From Basidiobolus meristosporus CBS 931.73 (Eukaryota > Basidiobolomycota > Basidiobolomycetes > Basidiobolales > Basidiobolaceae): 64,000 bases of DNA. The translations under genes and the position numbers were made by a program. Location of the stretch: contig MCFE01000341.1 in NCBI GenBank assembly GCA_002104905.1, positions 27,672 through 91,671 on the forward strand, read 5' to 3'. The notes under the pieces are model-generated. The model did no database searches. It was not told where the DNA came from and saw nothing but the letters and a program-made list of their open reading frames with translations. Positions within the stretch are counted from its first letter, which is position 1; the number at the start of each line of letters is the position of its first letter. Below are positions 20,800 through 32,689 of the stretch, piece by piece.

Positions 20800-20971
20800 A
20801 TTATGCTGGTGCTCTATTGCTACCAAGGAAAAATGTGTAAATTCAGCAAATGAGGGTTCAAATCTACAATGAAGCACAGTGCTATATATATGCATATGAC
20901 CTCAATTGACTACTAGAGAAGCTTTTTGATAGGATATTATCCTGAATTGCAAAAAAAAATAGATCATTATT
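20800..20971. other. Short unassigned segment
   Basis: 172 bases between a Harbinger end and foldback copy 3. No recognisable coding sequence. It may be a remnant of element D, since D lies on the left and its putative 3' LTR on the right, but this is not visible in the bases. Confidence 0.4.
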
Positions 20972-21702
20972 AGACTTGTTCCATTGGATAGTGCCACATT
21001 GAACCATGATTACCAAATTATGCCTTAGCATGCTGGGGAGGCCAAGTGTACCTATACTTGCCCACAGAGTGTAAAGTATATTTATTCATCATCATGCAAA
21101 GCAGCCCGCATGTTTCATCCATTGTGCAGGAGAAAATCCATTTTTTGACCTGTTTTTTGGGATGAATGTTGTGCATAATCTGTAAGAAGACTGAAAGACT
21201 GAAGACATGCATCTGGTACTCAGTACCTATGGTACTCTGAATCTGGCTCCTGTGGCTTGTGACATGTTACAAAAATGTATGGCACCATCTTGGCCTACTG
21301 GCACTATCTGGCACAATAAGTGCATTGTATAGGTTTTACTTTGGGGCTACTATTTAAACATAGTGCCTGATGGTGCCAGTGGGCCACAATGATGCATGCA
21401 TTTTTGTGACATGTAGCAAGCCACAGGAGCTAGATACAGAGTACCATGGGTATTGAGTACCAGATGTATGTCATCAATCCTTCTGTGCTCTTATACATCA
21501 TGCACAGTATTGATCTAAAAAAAAGGGCAAAAATTAATTTTCTCCTGCACAGTGGGTGAAACACAAGGGTGGCCTTGCACAAAGATAAAGCTATATTCTT
21601 CACACTCAGTGGCCAAGTATATGTCTACTAGGCCTCCTGGACACGCCAAGGCATTATTTCGCCCTGATGGCTCAATGTGGCACTATCCAGCAGAACAAGT
21701 CT
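20972..21702. mobile_element. Harbinger-type foldback MITE, copy 3
   Basis: 731 bases flanked by ATT (20,969-20,971 and 21,703-21,705). Arms are more diverged than in the other copies but keep AGACTTGTTCCATTGGATAG and its complement. Probably the oldest copy in the window. Confidence 0.85.
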
Positions 21703-21705
21703 ATT

Positions 21706-24268
21706 GAATGATTGCCAGAGGAAGATTTCACAAAATCTTTTACTGCTCAGAATAAGGCTGACAATGCAGGTACTGGAGCTCTCAACCACCATTTTGGAGT
21801 ATCTATTAATGGAAAAAGATCTCAGAAACAAGCTCCCTCAATTGTCATGATCCTACCAATATATAATACATATATATCCACCTGGAGTACGGATATGTAC
21901 TACACAATCCTATAGAAGAATGCTACACTTGTATCAAGTGTTTTGATCCTAAAACCAATGTTCTAAGAGCTAATTATGAAGCTGTCAGACATGCTATCAC
22001 TCTGTTTAAGTCTCAAATAGTGGGAGAAAGTATTAAAATAACTTGGCAAAATCAACTCAGAAGATTCTACCACCAGCCAGAAAGAGTGAAGCCAATTATT
22101 GCAAGCCTGATTGGAGTATACATTAAGCAACAGATGGCTGGTATACAGCTAACAGCCACTCAGAAGATAGCATAGTATTTTATACTTGTTATGTATATAT
22201 CATTTATTACCGGGGGAAACCACTTGGTGACATTTGTTTCTCTGGATCAGATCAGAAGAATTGTGTTTGATCAAATCACTACCATGCTCTGCATCTCAAA
22301 AAGCTGATATATTGGATTCTGATACCAAAGTACTGATGAAACTAGCTTTTAAATGCGGCTTGTTTGATCAAGTTTGGTCAACTCTTTTTGAAGTTATGAT
22401 TAATCTATGCAGATGCCCATTGTGATTATATCACCCTCAAATTGTTGTATATTCTGGACTAATGATGTCATAAAGACTTCAATGCTAAGCCACACTGTAG
22501 TACCTCATGTAAGAAAGTCCAGAACCATCTCATAAAAGGAATTTCCCTAGGATCACCAGCAGAAAAAAGAAAAAGAAGAAAAAGGAAAATACTACTGCTG
22601 CAAATTAGGGTACTTCCCAAATGGAGCCAAAGCCTATGAAGGCTATATTTGGACTATCTGGCAATTCAGATATACTTCATAGAGCCTTTTGTACAAGGTT
22701 CCCAAGCCAGAAACCCCAGGAGAGCCTTGAAACTTCAATGGGATCTGTCAGATATTGCAGTATATATCAGTGCAGATTATATAATGCAGAAGTCTTGATG
22801 TCTGCTGTTTATGGAGCTCAAAGTGAATGGTGCAAGGATCAAGCAAATACTTTTTACGAGTTATGAAGACACTGAGAAGATCAGTTAGCCTTGCAAACCA
22901 AGCTCATGGCTGAAATAACTATCAGGAGAATAAGGATAATCAAAGCCTTTGTTAAGGAGAATCTCACTTGTAGAAAAGTGCCAGTATCTACTCTACAAGT
23001 GTATTCTGATAAGACAAAAGCAGCCATATCAATTTAAATCAGTTGAAGTACTCTTAGAGTAGCTATAAAACAACCTATGGTACTTTCAGATACCAATCTG
23101 GGTAAATCAAGAAGCAGATGGACTTTGAACCTACTGTAAATGAAGTAATCAGTCCAATGAAAGCCACTGCTACTTAAGGAAGACAAAGATGACCATTCTA
23201 GATCATTTCTGTGGATCTGAATCACTAAACATACATGGCTCAAGTGGGGGCAGACCATTACAGCACAGTGTTGAGCAAAAACCTTTATTTTTTTTGGCCA
23301 TGTTGTATGTGACTTAATGCCAGGAAATGAGGATAATGCAGATCAGACATAAATGACAAGACCTAACTTGGCTCAATATAGATCATTTCTTTTACCTCAT
23401 ATGGAGTCTATATGATTGAAGTAACTATCCCTGAGCCTAATATAGACATAGAGTGAAGTTGTTTAAATGAGTTAGACTTTTGCCCAGAAATAAGGAAGCT
23501 TCTGATCTGTTGTGAATGACAAGTCCTAACTTGACCAAAAGTGGGTCAATTATGCTCAGATACAAAGCATTTGATAGCCCAGAGGCTATACCAAATTATT
23601 TGATACAAGTTAGTTTGTTATATAAAAATACCACCAACGTCTCTAAACATTCCCAACATTCCACACACCATCTTTTAAAAAATTATATTTATTTATGCAA
23701 ATCAACATATGACAGAAAATTATCACATTTAATTGTGGCATTATTTCTCTGTGTTGTACAACCACATCCTATAACTCTCCATTGTCTGCCTATTTGGTAA
23801 ATACACTATCTTGTCCCCAGAACTCCTCCAAAATTTCTCCTTCAACCCCAAATTCTTCCTTATGCAATTCATGAAATTAAGATGCTCCTTAAGTGGATTC
23901 CACGGCTGATAACATCAATATCTTCCACAATGGTCTGGAAAAGCATTTGGTTATCGTATCATCTTCCCATTGTACAGCCAGGCTATTGAATACTGACAAT
24001 AAGACCTGGCCTATTATTCAAGCCCATACAACTGATCAAAGTTGATGATTAGTATTTTGATCAGATCACTGTGATGTTTAGGCATACTATTAATTAGAAA
24101 TGCACATTGAATTACAAGTTACTAATTCAACTAAGTTGAACTCACATATATATACTGTTTAATAATATATTAGTCCAGTATGCAACACATTTGAATCTTT
24201 GTACACTAATTACAGATTGTACAGTCTCATATGTATTTATTACTTGTGTTTATTTTGTTGAGTGGGAG
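21706..24268 (+). other. Highly degraded region, probably part of a plus-strand retroelement
   Basis: No intact gene. One frame reads NVLRANYEAVRHAITLFKSQIVGESIKITWQNQLRRFYHQPERVKPIIASLIGVY between about 21,957 and 22,125, which I do not recognise. The right end runs into AGTGGGAG (24,261-24,268), the family I purine tract, and then an LTR. So the 3' edge is the end of a copia element. The middle could be remains of element D's RT and RNase H or unrelated insertions. I saw no RT motif. Confidence 0.4.
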
Positions 24269-24612
24269 TGTTGTAATCATTAACTTGTCACCTAAATATT
24301 CATGCTAGCTTAGTCATATATATCTTACTCTTTGATTATCATTCTGTCCTGACCAAATTTCTTGTTTGGATTTACTTGAAATATTTTCACCAAATTATCA
24401 GGTACCCTGATTTTTAACTTTCTCAAAGTTGTCCAATAGCCCCCAGACTTTGCGCACATATTCTTGTGACCTTCCTTAGCAAACTCTACACATTTGTTTG
24501 CTCTACTTCATCAAAAGTATGAATACCATACTTTAAATCAATAAATTTACAAGTGAGTAGCTTGTAAAACCTCTAATTCTTCACATCAATTCCAATACCT
24601 TATGAAAAATTA
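24269..24612 (+). repeat. 3' LTR of a plus-strand copia element (variant family I)
   Basis: Starts TGTTGTAATCATTAACTTG directly after a purine tract, resembling the solo LTR at 2069-2771. The right end is degraded, and the end coordinate is set by family length. It is the best candidate for the 3' LTR of element D. Confidence 0.65.
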
Positions 24613-24906
24613 TTGAGATGATCCCACCAAAAGGCCATCACAAAGCTAAAGTCCTGTGACTTAGAGGTACCAATCTTGTTGGGACACTGTCCAGAGACTG
24701 TTAAAAAATAATTGCACCCCAGATTTCACAAAACACTTCAAAATTTTTCATCACAACAATTTATAAGTGGCTTTTGATTGGTTCCTCCCAGTTTGTTCAC
24801 ATTCTGTTCCTGGACACTCTATTGCATCCTATGTTTGAGTTAATTGATTGGCTATTGCCTCTTTGTCACACTCCTTACTTCCTGACTCAACCATTTCTCT
24901 TACTTT
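24613..24906 (-). repeat. 3' non-coding part of repeat X
   Basis: Matches 40,700-40,985 on the opposite strand (AATTGCACCCCAGATTT and GTGGCTTTTGATTGGTTC type segments). Parts of it recur at 33,330-33,510, 745-860 and 58,070-58,159, so the repeated unit extends beyond the reading frame. Confidence 0.6.
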
Positions 24907-26756
24907 TCATGCATACAAATTGATATATTTCTGTTGAAACTTCAGTTGTACCTCAATTGCCAGTTGTATTGACCTATACAAGTCCCTATACCCTACACTA
25001 ACATTAAGCCCAACCCCACATTTAACAAGTAACTCCATTAAAATCCGCCACTCAATAAGTATTTCAGCTCTAATGCTCTTGTTCCACAACTTTGACAGGA
25101 ACCCAACAGCTTTATGCCACTGTTCATTCACTGGTTCCCACACATCCTGGTCTTCAGCCAGCACTGCAAGGTCTAGCCCCTCATCTGCCAGTCTTTGCAA
25201 TAAATCATTGCAATATTCCAGTGTGTATTCTTGAGCACTGCTCTTGAAGAAGTGCTGCAACCTCTTGGTGTGCCTATTAATGCTCCAAAACTCCACTGAA
25301 GGCATTGTGATAGTCATTCAAGCTCTCGACATTATAGCCTTGTCTGTCAGTGGCATTTCCACTGTATCAACAATGGGGGATGTGCAGGCTGTGGTAGGCA
25401 AATTGTCTTTTTCAGCAAACTCATCTACCTTGCAGGAGTGTAGCTCAACAGGCTGCACACCCAACTCTTGTGGAAACAGCTGTTTTCTTGTTGGTAATTT
25501 TTCTTCACTATGATGGGACTCAGTCTGTTCCTGTCTTGCGGCATTAATCGGCAAGAACTGCAGTTTCTCTTGCATGCCTCCCTGTCTCAGGCTTAGGTAG
25601 ACATTGTTCCCTTTACCTTTTCCTATATCACTGCCAGGTCTCTCACTACTACTTTGTCCAAGTACTTCTTGTGAAGAACTACATTTTATCCTGGATAAAT
25701 TCTGCTCTGATGCATCTGTTTTGGCCTGCTTGTCCCTGGCGGGCACTCTTCTAGCATCCTGACATTTCTTTTCCGCTTGTTTTGAGCTCTCAACTGTAGT
25801 TGTGACAGGCTCCTTGAAAGCAGCTGGTTTTTATCACTGCCAGGTCCTTCACTGCTACTTTAACTGGGTGCTTCTTGAGTGATACTACACTTTTTCCTTG
25901 ATAAACATTGTGCTGGTGCATCCATGTCTGCCTGCTTGTCCCTAATTGGCACTCTTCCAGCTACCTGCTGTCTCTTTGATGCTTGTCTGGAGCTTTGGGC
26001 CCTGCTTGTAAAGGGCTCTTGAGGAAGGCACTGTTTTTTAGCCATGGCACCTTTATTCTTCTGCCTCAGATAGTTTCTGCTATTCTTAAGATACCTTCTT
26101 GGCATACCAATGCTGGCGCAAAATTTGTTTGCCTGTTTGAATCCAGGATAATGCTCATGGAACAAGTTAAGTGCATTCTGCTTGGCCTTGAGTTCCTGAT
26201 GATCCCATGGTATTCTGGTCTAAAGGTGATAGCATGCTAGACTTCTGATGGCCTCCTGTATATTTGCCAACTCTTCATTATTGCACTCAACTGCTTCACG
26301 GATCTTCAGTGTCTTTTGATTTTTAGGCTTTGGTATAAACACCACATTATCTCCCTCCCACGCTGTGATAGGTTTTTCTGTGGGCTTTATCTTTGGGCAC
26401 TATTGTTGTACTTCAAAGACTGTATGGTGTTCCTCTGCTGTTACATTGGGAAATGGCTCAATTCTTGGCTGTGACATTGAGCTACTTGAGTTCCTTCTTT
26501 GCAGCAAAGATAATGCTTTCTCTATCTGGGATATTGATTGCTCTACCCATATTGTCCACTCATCCTGCTTCTGGACTATTTCCTGATTTCTCTGGGCCAT
26601 TGCATCCATTCTATCAGCCACTGCACCTAATTGCTTCATTAATGCTTTGGTATGAGCTGAAAACATACTTGCTAATATGAGTGGTGAGGATGTTATCATG
26701 GCCACTAGCTTATCTTTAACTGAGGGTACTGCATTTATCCCATTTGTCTTACCCAA
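24907..26756 (-). pseudogene. Multi-copy protein X, best-preserved copy
   Basis: Unrecognised protein, about 600 codons with a few stops and frameshifts. N-terminal part (26,400-26,756): a likely coiled coil with MDAMAQRNQEIVQKQDEWTI, then a Ser-rich link. Next a compact region with NEELANIQEAIRSLACYHL, FHEHYPGFKQANKFCASIGM and NYLRQKNKGAMAKK (25,860-26,330). Then a low-complexity basic, Ser- and Gln-rich middle. Last a C-terminal helical domain with FWSINRHTKRLQHFF, LAVLAEDQDVWEPVNEQWHKA and VGYRDLYRSIQLAIEVQLKFQQ (24,907-25,317). It resembles no transposase or retroelement protein I know. Multi-copy state and decay suggest it belongs to a mobile element, perhaps as an accessory ORF. The extreme N-terminal codons overlap the gypsy LTR boundary, so the true start is unclear. 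Confidence 0.55.
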
Positions 26757-27480
26757 TCAGTACTATCCCAGAAGCCAGTTGACTATCACACCTGCTTACC
26801 TTATTGCATCAGTTACCCCTCTCTTTATGTAAGATTACTAGCTATAAGTGCTTCTATATTAAGCAAGTACCCGCACCAGTACCTGTGACACATGATAAAC
26901 CTGTGTCACCATCCCAACCATTTCTATACCATATATGGTATCTCTATGTTATGCAGGTTTCAGAATACTGATTCCTGATTGGTTGGATGTGCTGTGCCTT
27001 TTAGAACCTTCTAGAGCATTCTTGCCATATTTTTAGCTCATAGTGATGTCATCAAGAATTCCACTGATGCCTAGAATCTTCTAGAACCTTGTCATTAGTA
27101 ATCACTTGGCAATCAGTAAAAGTATTTAGGGAAAGCAATCCCTCATCAGCAAATCTTCTCTTCTATCAGTAACACTTCTCCCTTATTGATCAGCAGTTGA
27201 TCACTGCACCTGCCTTCAACAGTACATCTCAGACCTGCCATCAAGGAGCTTTTCAGGGTGGTGCACAAGACACACAGAGGCCTTTGGAGACACTTGGAGC
27301 ACCTAAGAAGCTAGAGAAGCAGGAGCTTTTACCATAGTGACATATTGACAAAGACACCAGCAGTTTAGACACAGAGGTTATTGCACCCATCAGATACCTC
27401 ACACACCTTGAGTTGTGTAGCTTCTCCCAGGAGTACCTCTACACCACCACAATGCTGAACCTAGTACATACTTTTGTTAA
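26737..27480 (+). repeat. Left LTR-like region of gypsy 1
   Basis: From CATTTGTCTTACC to about 27,220 it follows the 3' LTR closely (for example the shared CCAGAAGCCAGTTGACTATC segment). Beyond that the two differ, apart from a short common end (GCTGAACC..GTAC..CTTTTGTTA). The first ~90 bases of the LTR are absent. Confidence 0.65.
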
Positions 27481-27559
27481 GATGCCAACTAAGTTGGGGA
27501 TTGTAGCTCAATAGTTTTCCCTTGACAAGCTTGTGGCTTTATTCCCCTTCACATTAGAT

Positions 27560-27830
27560 TAGAGACAGAACCCAAGTGTCCCTATCAAGCTTTTGCAAGA
27601 GGTTATTGCACCCAGTTAACACCCCACACACAAAACACTTGAGAAGTGTTGGACATATCTCTCCCTTGGACTTATACACCACCACAGCAGTGGGGTTTGG
27701 TTGGGAGCCAGACAACTTTGCTTTATTTTTGGTGGCATATGTATGAAAGTGAGTCAAACCAAAGGGGAAATGGTGCTACATATATGTGTGTATGTGATCT
27801 AGTCCACTCCATGGTGTAGTGCACAAGTTC
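27560..27830 (-). repeat. Fragment of the 5' region of repeat X
   Basis: Minus-strand match to 32,300-32,560 and 39,010-39,190: GTGAGTCAAACCAAAGGGGAA and GGTTTGGTTGGGAGCCAGAC are the complements of segments at those sites. It sits where gypsy 1 should have gag. No coding function is visible. Confidence 0.5.
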
Positions 27831-27885
27831 CCTATTGAGGTACAAGCAATCAAGGTCTAGCTTCCCCTCTTCATCTGCCAGAAGG

Positions 27886-30800
27886 CAAACTTTGACCTTC
27901 TGCTAGGTAGACCATGGGAAACCAGTACCAAGGCTACAACTACCAACTATTCCAATGGGTCAGTATGGCACACCATACAAGGATCCAGCCAAGGACTACA
28001 GTCAACCTTCCCTGGTGTAGCACCCAACAATAAGAGGACACATACTGCTTGCCAGAAGGCACATCTTGTTATAGAAGAAGACAAGGAGCCCAACAATATA
28101 GACCCCAAAATTTGGAGCTGCTCATTAGGTATACAGGAGCAGATGGCTTTGGTTCAAACAAAATACAAGACAGTAGAACAGAAGATTAAACCATCACTTA
28201 CACCTTTGACTGATGGATCTTGACCTGCTGATTACATTAGACCACCAGAAGACACACCAGAGGATATACAACTTACACCTGAGAGACTTAAGCAACTTAT
28301 CATTGGTGATGGAAACCTAACACAAGAGGAGATACTATTATTTAAAGAGACCTTGAAAAGGCATGATAAGGTCTTCTCATATAATGACAAGGAGATGGGA
28401 CTCTTAAAGACATTGGTTGAAAAACCCATCAAGATTCATACTGTGCCCCACACACCCTGGTCATTTAAGCCTTACCCACTGCCCAGAAGACTCCAAGCTG
28501 ATGTGCATGACCTACTTAAGAAGAAGATAGAAGCTGGTATCCTAGAACCTTGCCATGGACCTTATGCTAACAGATGGTTTGTGACCAAAAAGAAGAATGG
28601 AAAGCTCTGATTTGTTCAAGGCATGCAACCTGCAAATGCTGTCACTATCAGAGATGCTGCTATACTTCCATCTATTAATGACTTTGCAGAAAGCTTTAGT
28701 GTCCACTCCATATACTCAGCATATGATCTCTACTCAGGATATGACCAGATTCCCCTTGATGAGACATCAAGAGATATGCTTGCACTACAGACACCATTTG
28801 GACTTTTAAGGATGACAAGACTCAGCCAAGGGGCTACAAACTCTGTGGCTCAGTTCCAGAGATGCATGGTGAATGTGCTGTACCAGTTTATACCTGAGAA
28901 ACTTGCTGTCTTTGTTGATGACATAGGCATCAAGGGACCAAAAACCCAGAACACCACTGAAGTTATGCCTGGAGTAAGAAAGTTTATCTATGACCATATT
29001 TCAGACAATGATGCCATATTAGCAGCCATTGAAGAAGCTGGACCCACCATCAGTGGTGAGAAAAGCAGCTTTGGTGTATCAGAGATATCCATTGTTGGAC
29101 AAAAATGCAACACCTTTGGTTGTTCCCCTGGAGACTCCAAGACATAAAAGATATGCAACTGGCCTGCCCCCAAAAATCTAACACAAGCTTGTGGCTTTGT
29201 AGCAGCTTGTGGGTTCTTTAGGATCTGGATCCCAAGATTTTCCAAGATAGCAGAACCAATCTACTGACTACAAAGAAAGAGTACCCCATTTATCTGGGGA
29301 GAAAAGCAAGAAGAAGCCATGCAATTACTGAAAGAGGCCTAAGTATCTCCACCAGTTATAAGACCTCTTGACTATCAGAACACTGAATGGCCACTTATTT
29401 TGACAGTGGATGCAAGCCCTGTAGGGGCTGGAGCACTACTTGGCCAAGATGATAAAGATGGCAACCACTATGCCTGCAGATATGAGAGCTGCCTATTCTC
29501 TCCTAGAGAACAAAGATACTCACAGAGTAAGAGAGAGCTACTAGGAGTTGTGAAAATGCTGAGGAAACTGAAGTCACAACTCTACATGACACATTTCATC
29601 CTGGAGACAGATGCCAAGCCACTTATAGGAATGATCAACAAGCCTGACCTACCTGATGATGCCACAAACCAATGGATGGCATGGCTGAAAATGTTTTACT
29701 TTGAGGTCAGACATATCCCTGGCAAGACAAATGCTGTGGCTGATGCACTCTCCAGGAAGGGACTACAATTATCTGAAGACTTGGACCCTCACTTAGATGA
29801 TATTATTGATGCAGAGATCCAACAGATTGCCATCAAAGACCAAGAGAGAACTACCTGGAGTCTGATCAAGGAATATCTAAGGACACTTAAGAAACCTAGT
29901 TGGATGGAAATTCAGGAGTTTAGAAAACTCAGGATGAAGGCACACCACTACTATCTCAAGGATGACCTTCTCTTTAAGCAAGTGAAGCCTGGACTTATGC
30001 CAAGAAGAGTAGTCACTACCCCAGAAGAGCAACTGAGCATCAATACAAGTATTCACCAAGGAGAACCAGGAGGACATAGAGGACAAGAAGCCACCTACAA
30101 TACCACAGTTCACAGGTACTACTGGGAAAACATGTACTATGATATCCAACACTTTGTTGAGTCATGTGTAGCCTGCCAGAAGAGATCCTCCAAGCGTTAT
30201 GAAGAACCACTGCATCCTACTTACACAATCTGTCTATGGCAAAAGGTTGGCATTGACCTTGTCCACATGCCAACAGCTGGATCAAAAAGTACCTGATTGT
30301 TGCTAGAGATGACCTTAGTGGATGGGCAGAGGCTTGAGCCTTGCCCAACAACAACAGCCATACCATATGGAGATTTATACTTGAAGACATCATCTGCAGA
30401 TTTGGCTGCATCCAACAATTTGTTGCTGACAGAGGGGAGATGACATCCCAAATGCTCCAGGAGTTGTGTTCAAAGTACAAGATACACATTGCTTTTACAA
30501 CAGCTTACCACCATCAAGCCAATGGAATGATAGTGAGAGGACATGGACCATTGGTGAACTCACTTGTTAAGACCTGTGAGAATAACACAACACTGTGACC
30601 ACAGCAATTACATCTTGCACTCTGGGCAGATAGAATTACTACCAAGAGAACAACTGGATTATTGCCATCAAAGCTACTCTATGGAGAAGACTGCCTACTA
30701 CCAGTTGAGTTAAACACAGTCACTTGGAAATCATTGAATTGGAAATCCAATATGCAGACTGAAGACCTCCTTGCAACTTGCATACAGCAATTTGATCACC

Positions 30801-31125
30801 ATGACTTGAATATCAGCAGAGCTGCTGAACAACTTAAGCATACATGACTGAAGAACAAGGTGCCCTTTGACAAATCACACCCAAAAAGACCAAAACCACT
30901 ATCACTAGGAGACCCAGTATTACTCTATGATTCCACCTTGGAAAAACAATGGAGTCAGAAGTTTGATAACAAATAGACTGGCCCCTACCTCATTTCCAGA
31001 GTGCTTGGAAATGGAAGTTATTACATATCTGAGCTTGACAACACCCACTTGAGAGCACCAGTTGCTGGAAACCAACTAAGTTATTCAAGCATAGGAACTT
31101 TGCACATCAAGATTAGTTTGCTTTG
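27886..31125 (+). pseudogene. Gypsy 1: pol
   Basis: Order: protease tail (NFDLLLGRPWET, 27,886-27,921); RT with AGILEPCHGPYANRWFVTKK, YDLYSGYDQIPLDE and the catalytic FVDD (28,911-28,922); RNase H with LTVDASPVGAGALLGQ and ETDAKPL (29,400-29,770); integrase zinc finger with HQGEPGGHRG and CVACQ (30,050-30,180); integrase core with VGIDLVHMP and VADRGEM. The last core residue should be Glu in NGMIERGH, but the sequence reads NGMIVRGH, so integrase would be dead even without the stops. Stops occur at about 28,608, 29,146, 29,341, 30,296, 30,337, 30,597 and 30,847. FVDD instead of YVDD or YLDD is typical of some basidiomycete gypsy groups (from memory). Confidence 0.8.
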
Positions 31126-31141
31126 ACCCAAGTTCAAAGCT

Positions 31142-31155
31142 GAGAGGGGGGTGGA
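31142..31155 (+). promoter_or_regulatory. Polypurine tract of gypsy 1
   Basis: GAGAGGGGGGTGGA directly before the 3' LTR start TGTAGTGGGG. Such tracts prime plus-strand DNA synthesis. Confidence 0.65.
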
Positions 31156-32024
31156 TGTAGTGGGGTGACAGTGACACCCACTGACAGATGTGCTCATTCC
31201 CTTATTTTCTACTTCCCTATATCTCTACTAGACTTATTTTAGTTTTATCACATTTGTCTTACCAAATCAGAACTATCCCAGAAGCCAGTTGACTATCACA
31301 CCTGCTTACTTTATAGCATAAGTTACCCCTCACTTTATGTAAGATTACTAGCTATAAGTGCTTCTATATTAGGCAAGTACCCGCACCAGTACCCGTGACA
31401 CATGATCAACCTGTGTCACAATCCCTACCAATATCCGTACCATATATGGTATCCCTATGTTACACAGACTTCAGAATACTGATTCCTGATTGGTTGGATG
31501 TGCTGTGCCTCTTAGAACCTTCTGGCACCTACTTAGAGCATTCTTAGGTCATTCTGATGTCATCAGGACTTCTATTGATATCTGGAACCTTCTGGAATAC
31601 CATGATTTGTAATCACTTAGCCAGTGAGAAAAGTATATAAGGGAGGCTATCCCTCAACAATAAATCATCATCCCTTTTATCAATATACCACTTGTTGATT
31701 AGTGTGATCACTGCTACCTGCTGCCACCTGAACTTCCAGCCCCAGACCGCAGGACACTCCCAGGAAACTACGCTGACAGCCAACTGACCTTGGAGGCACT
31801 ACTTGTGAGGAATACTCAGAGTAGGTATCTTTTATTATATTAGATTCTGTCCCAAGTTTGTTCTTGTACAGGCAAAGATACTTTTCTGTCTTTGTAACTA
31901 TTGACCACAGCTGCATTCTTATCAAGTCCCTGCTGGTGGAGTTTACAGTTGTTTTGACTTTGGAAGCTTTAGTACATTGTCATCTCAGAGGATGCTGAAC
32001 CCAGCACAAACTTTTGTTATGACA
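31156..32024 (+). repeat. 3' LTR of gypsy 1
   Basis: Begins TGTAGTGGGGTGACAGTG after the purine tract. The end is set at CA near 32,024 and is approximate because no TSD was found. Confidence 0.6.
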
Positions 32025-32039
32025 CAGTGTTTGTTAGGT

Positions 32040-32685
32040 GAGATAGGTCACGATTGATCAGTGATCCTTCATCTCCAGAGCTATCCCTACCTGTGATTCT
32101 TTTAATACTTCCTATGATGTCTGTGTGCTTTGTGGCTAGGAGGCTTGCTACAATATTCATCTAGTCTTTTTTGCTTCTCTTATGGCATTAAATCACAGTA
32201 GTTATGTCCATGTGGCAAACAGTTTGACACATAACAATGTAATGCTATATAATATCACTTTTTGTCAAAACTTATATCAGGTTAAGACAATATGTACTTG
32301 AGACATCACACCTACATGAATGTATGATTAACTGATGACCTGCCATAGTAGGCACCATAAATAAAGTTGTGGAACCACATACACACCTATATGTGACACT
32401 GTTTCCTTGTTGGTTTGACTCACTTCCACATATATAGTGCCAAAGAATAAAGCAAGTACCTGGCTCCCAACTAAACTCAACCACTGACTGCAGTAGAAGA
32501 ATAGTTGGACCACAGCTTGCTTTGACATTCAGTGCAACAAGTAGGGCCACATCCAAAAAAGGTCATGCCAACAGTGTACCCACTGAAGGTAATAATGTGG
32601 ACTCCTTGGGCTCTCAGTCAAGTACACAGTTAAAAATCTCTATTGAGTTGCAAGCAACCATAAAGCTTGGGCAGATGTGAATGTA
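32040..32685 (+). repeat. 5' region of repeat X, copy 2
   Basis: Matches 38,495-39,190 in order: TGATCAGTGATCCTTCATCT, the stretch around GTGGCAAACAGTTTGAC, and TTGCTTTGACATTCAGTGC. No coding frame is shared between the copies, so I treat it as non-coding repeat. Confidence 0.6.
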
Positions 32686-32689
32686 GCTA

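Larger units (their letters stand above)
26737..32024 (+). mobile_element. Ty3/gypsy element 1, decayed
   Basis: Plus-strand gypsy element: left LTR-like region 26,737-27,480, pol 27,886-31,125, purine tract 31,142-31,155, 3' LTR 31,156-32,024. The left LTR lacks the first ~90 bases and diverges from the 3' LTR over its last third. Gag and most of the protease are missing, with a fragment of X-associated sequence (27,560-27,830) in their place. The LTR carries TATATAAGG-like and AATAAA motifs near 31,634 and 31,660. Confidence 0.75.

Noticed and set aside
25244-26680. Plus-strand frames opposite the X gene
   Set aside because: They are antisense shadows. The minus-strand reading is the one conserved between X copies.
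32272-32556. Minus-strand frames (VALNVKASC) shared between 32,272-32,556 and 39,103-39,333
   Set aside because: The shared protein-like string follows from DNA repeat similarity. The frames differ in length and have different stops in each copy, so no coding claim is made.
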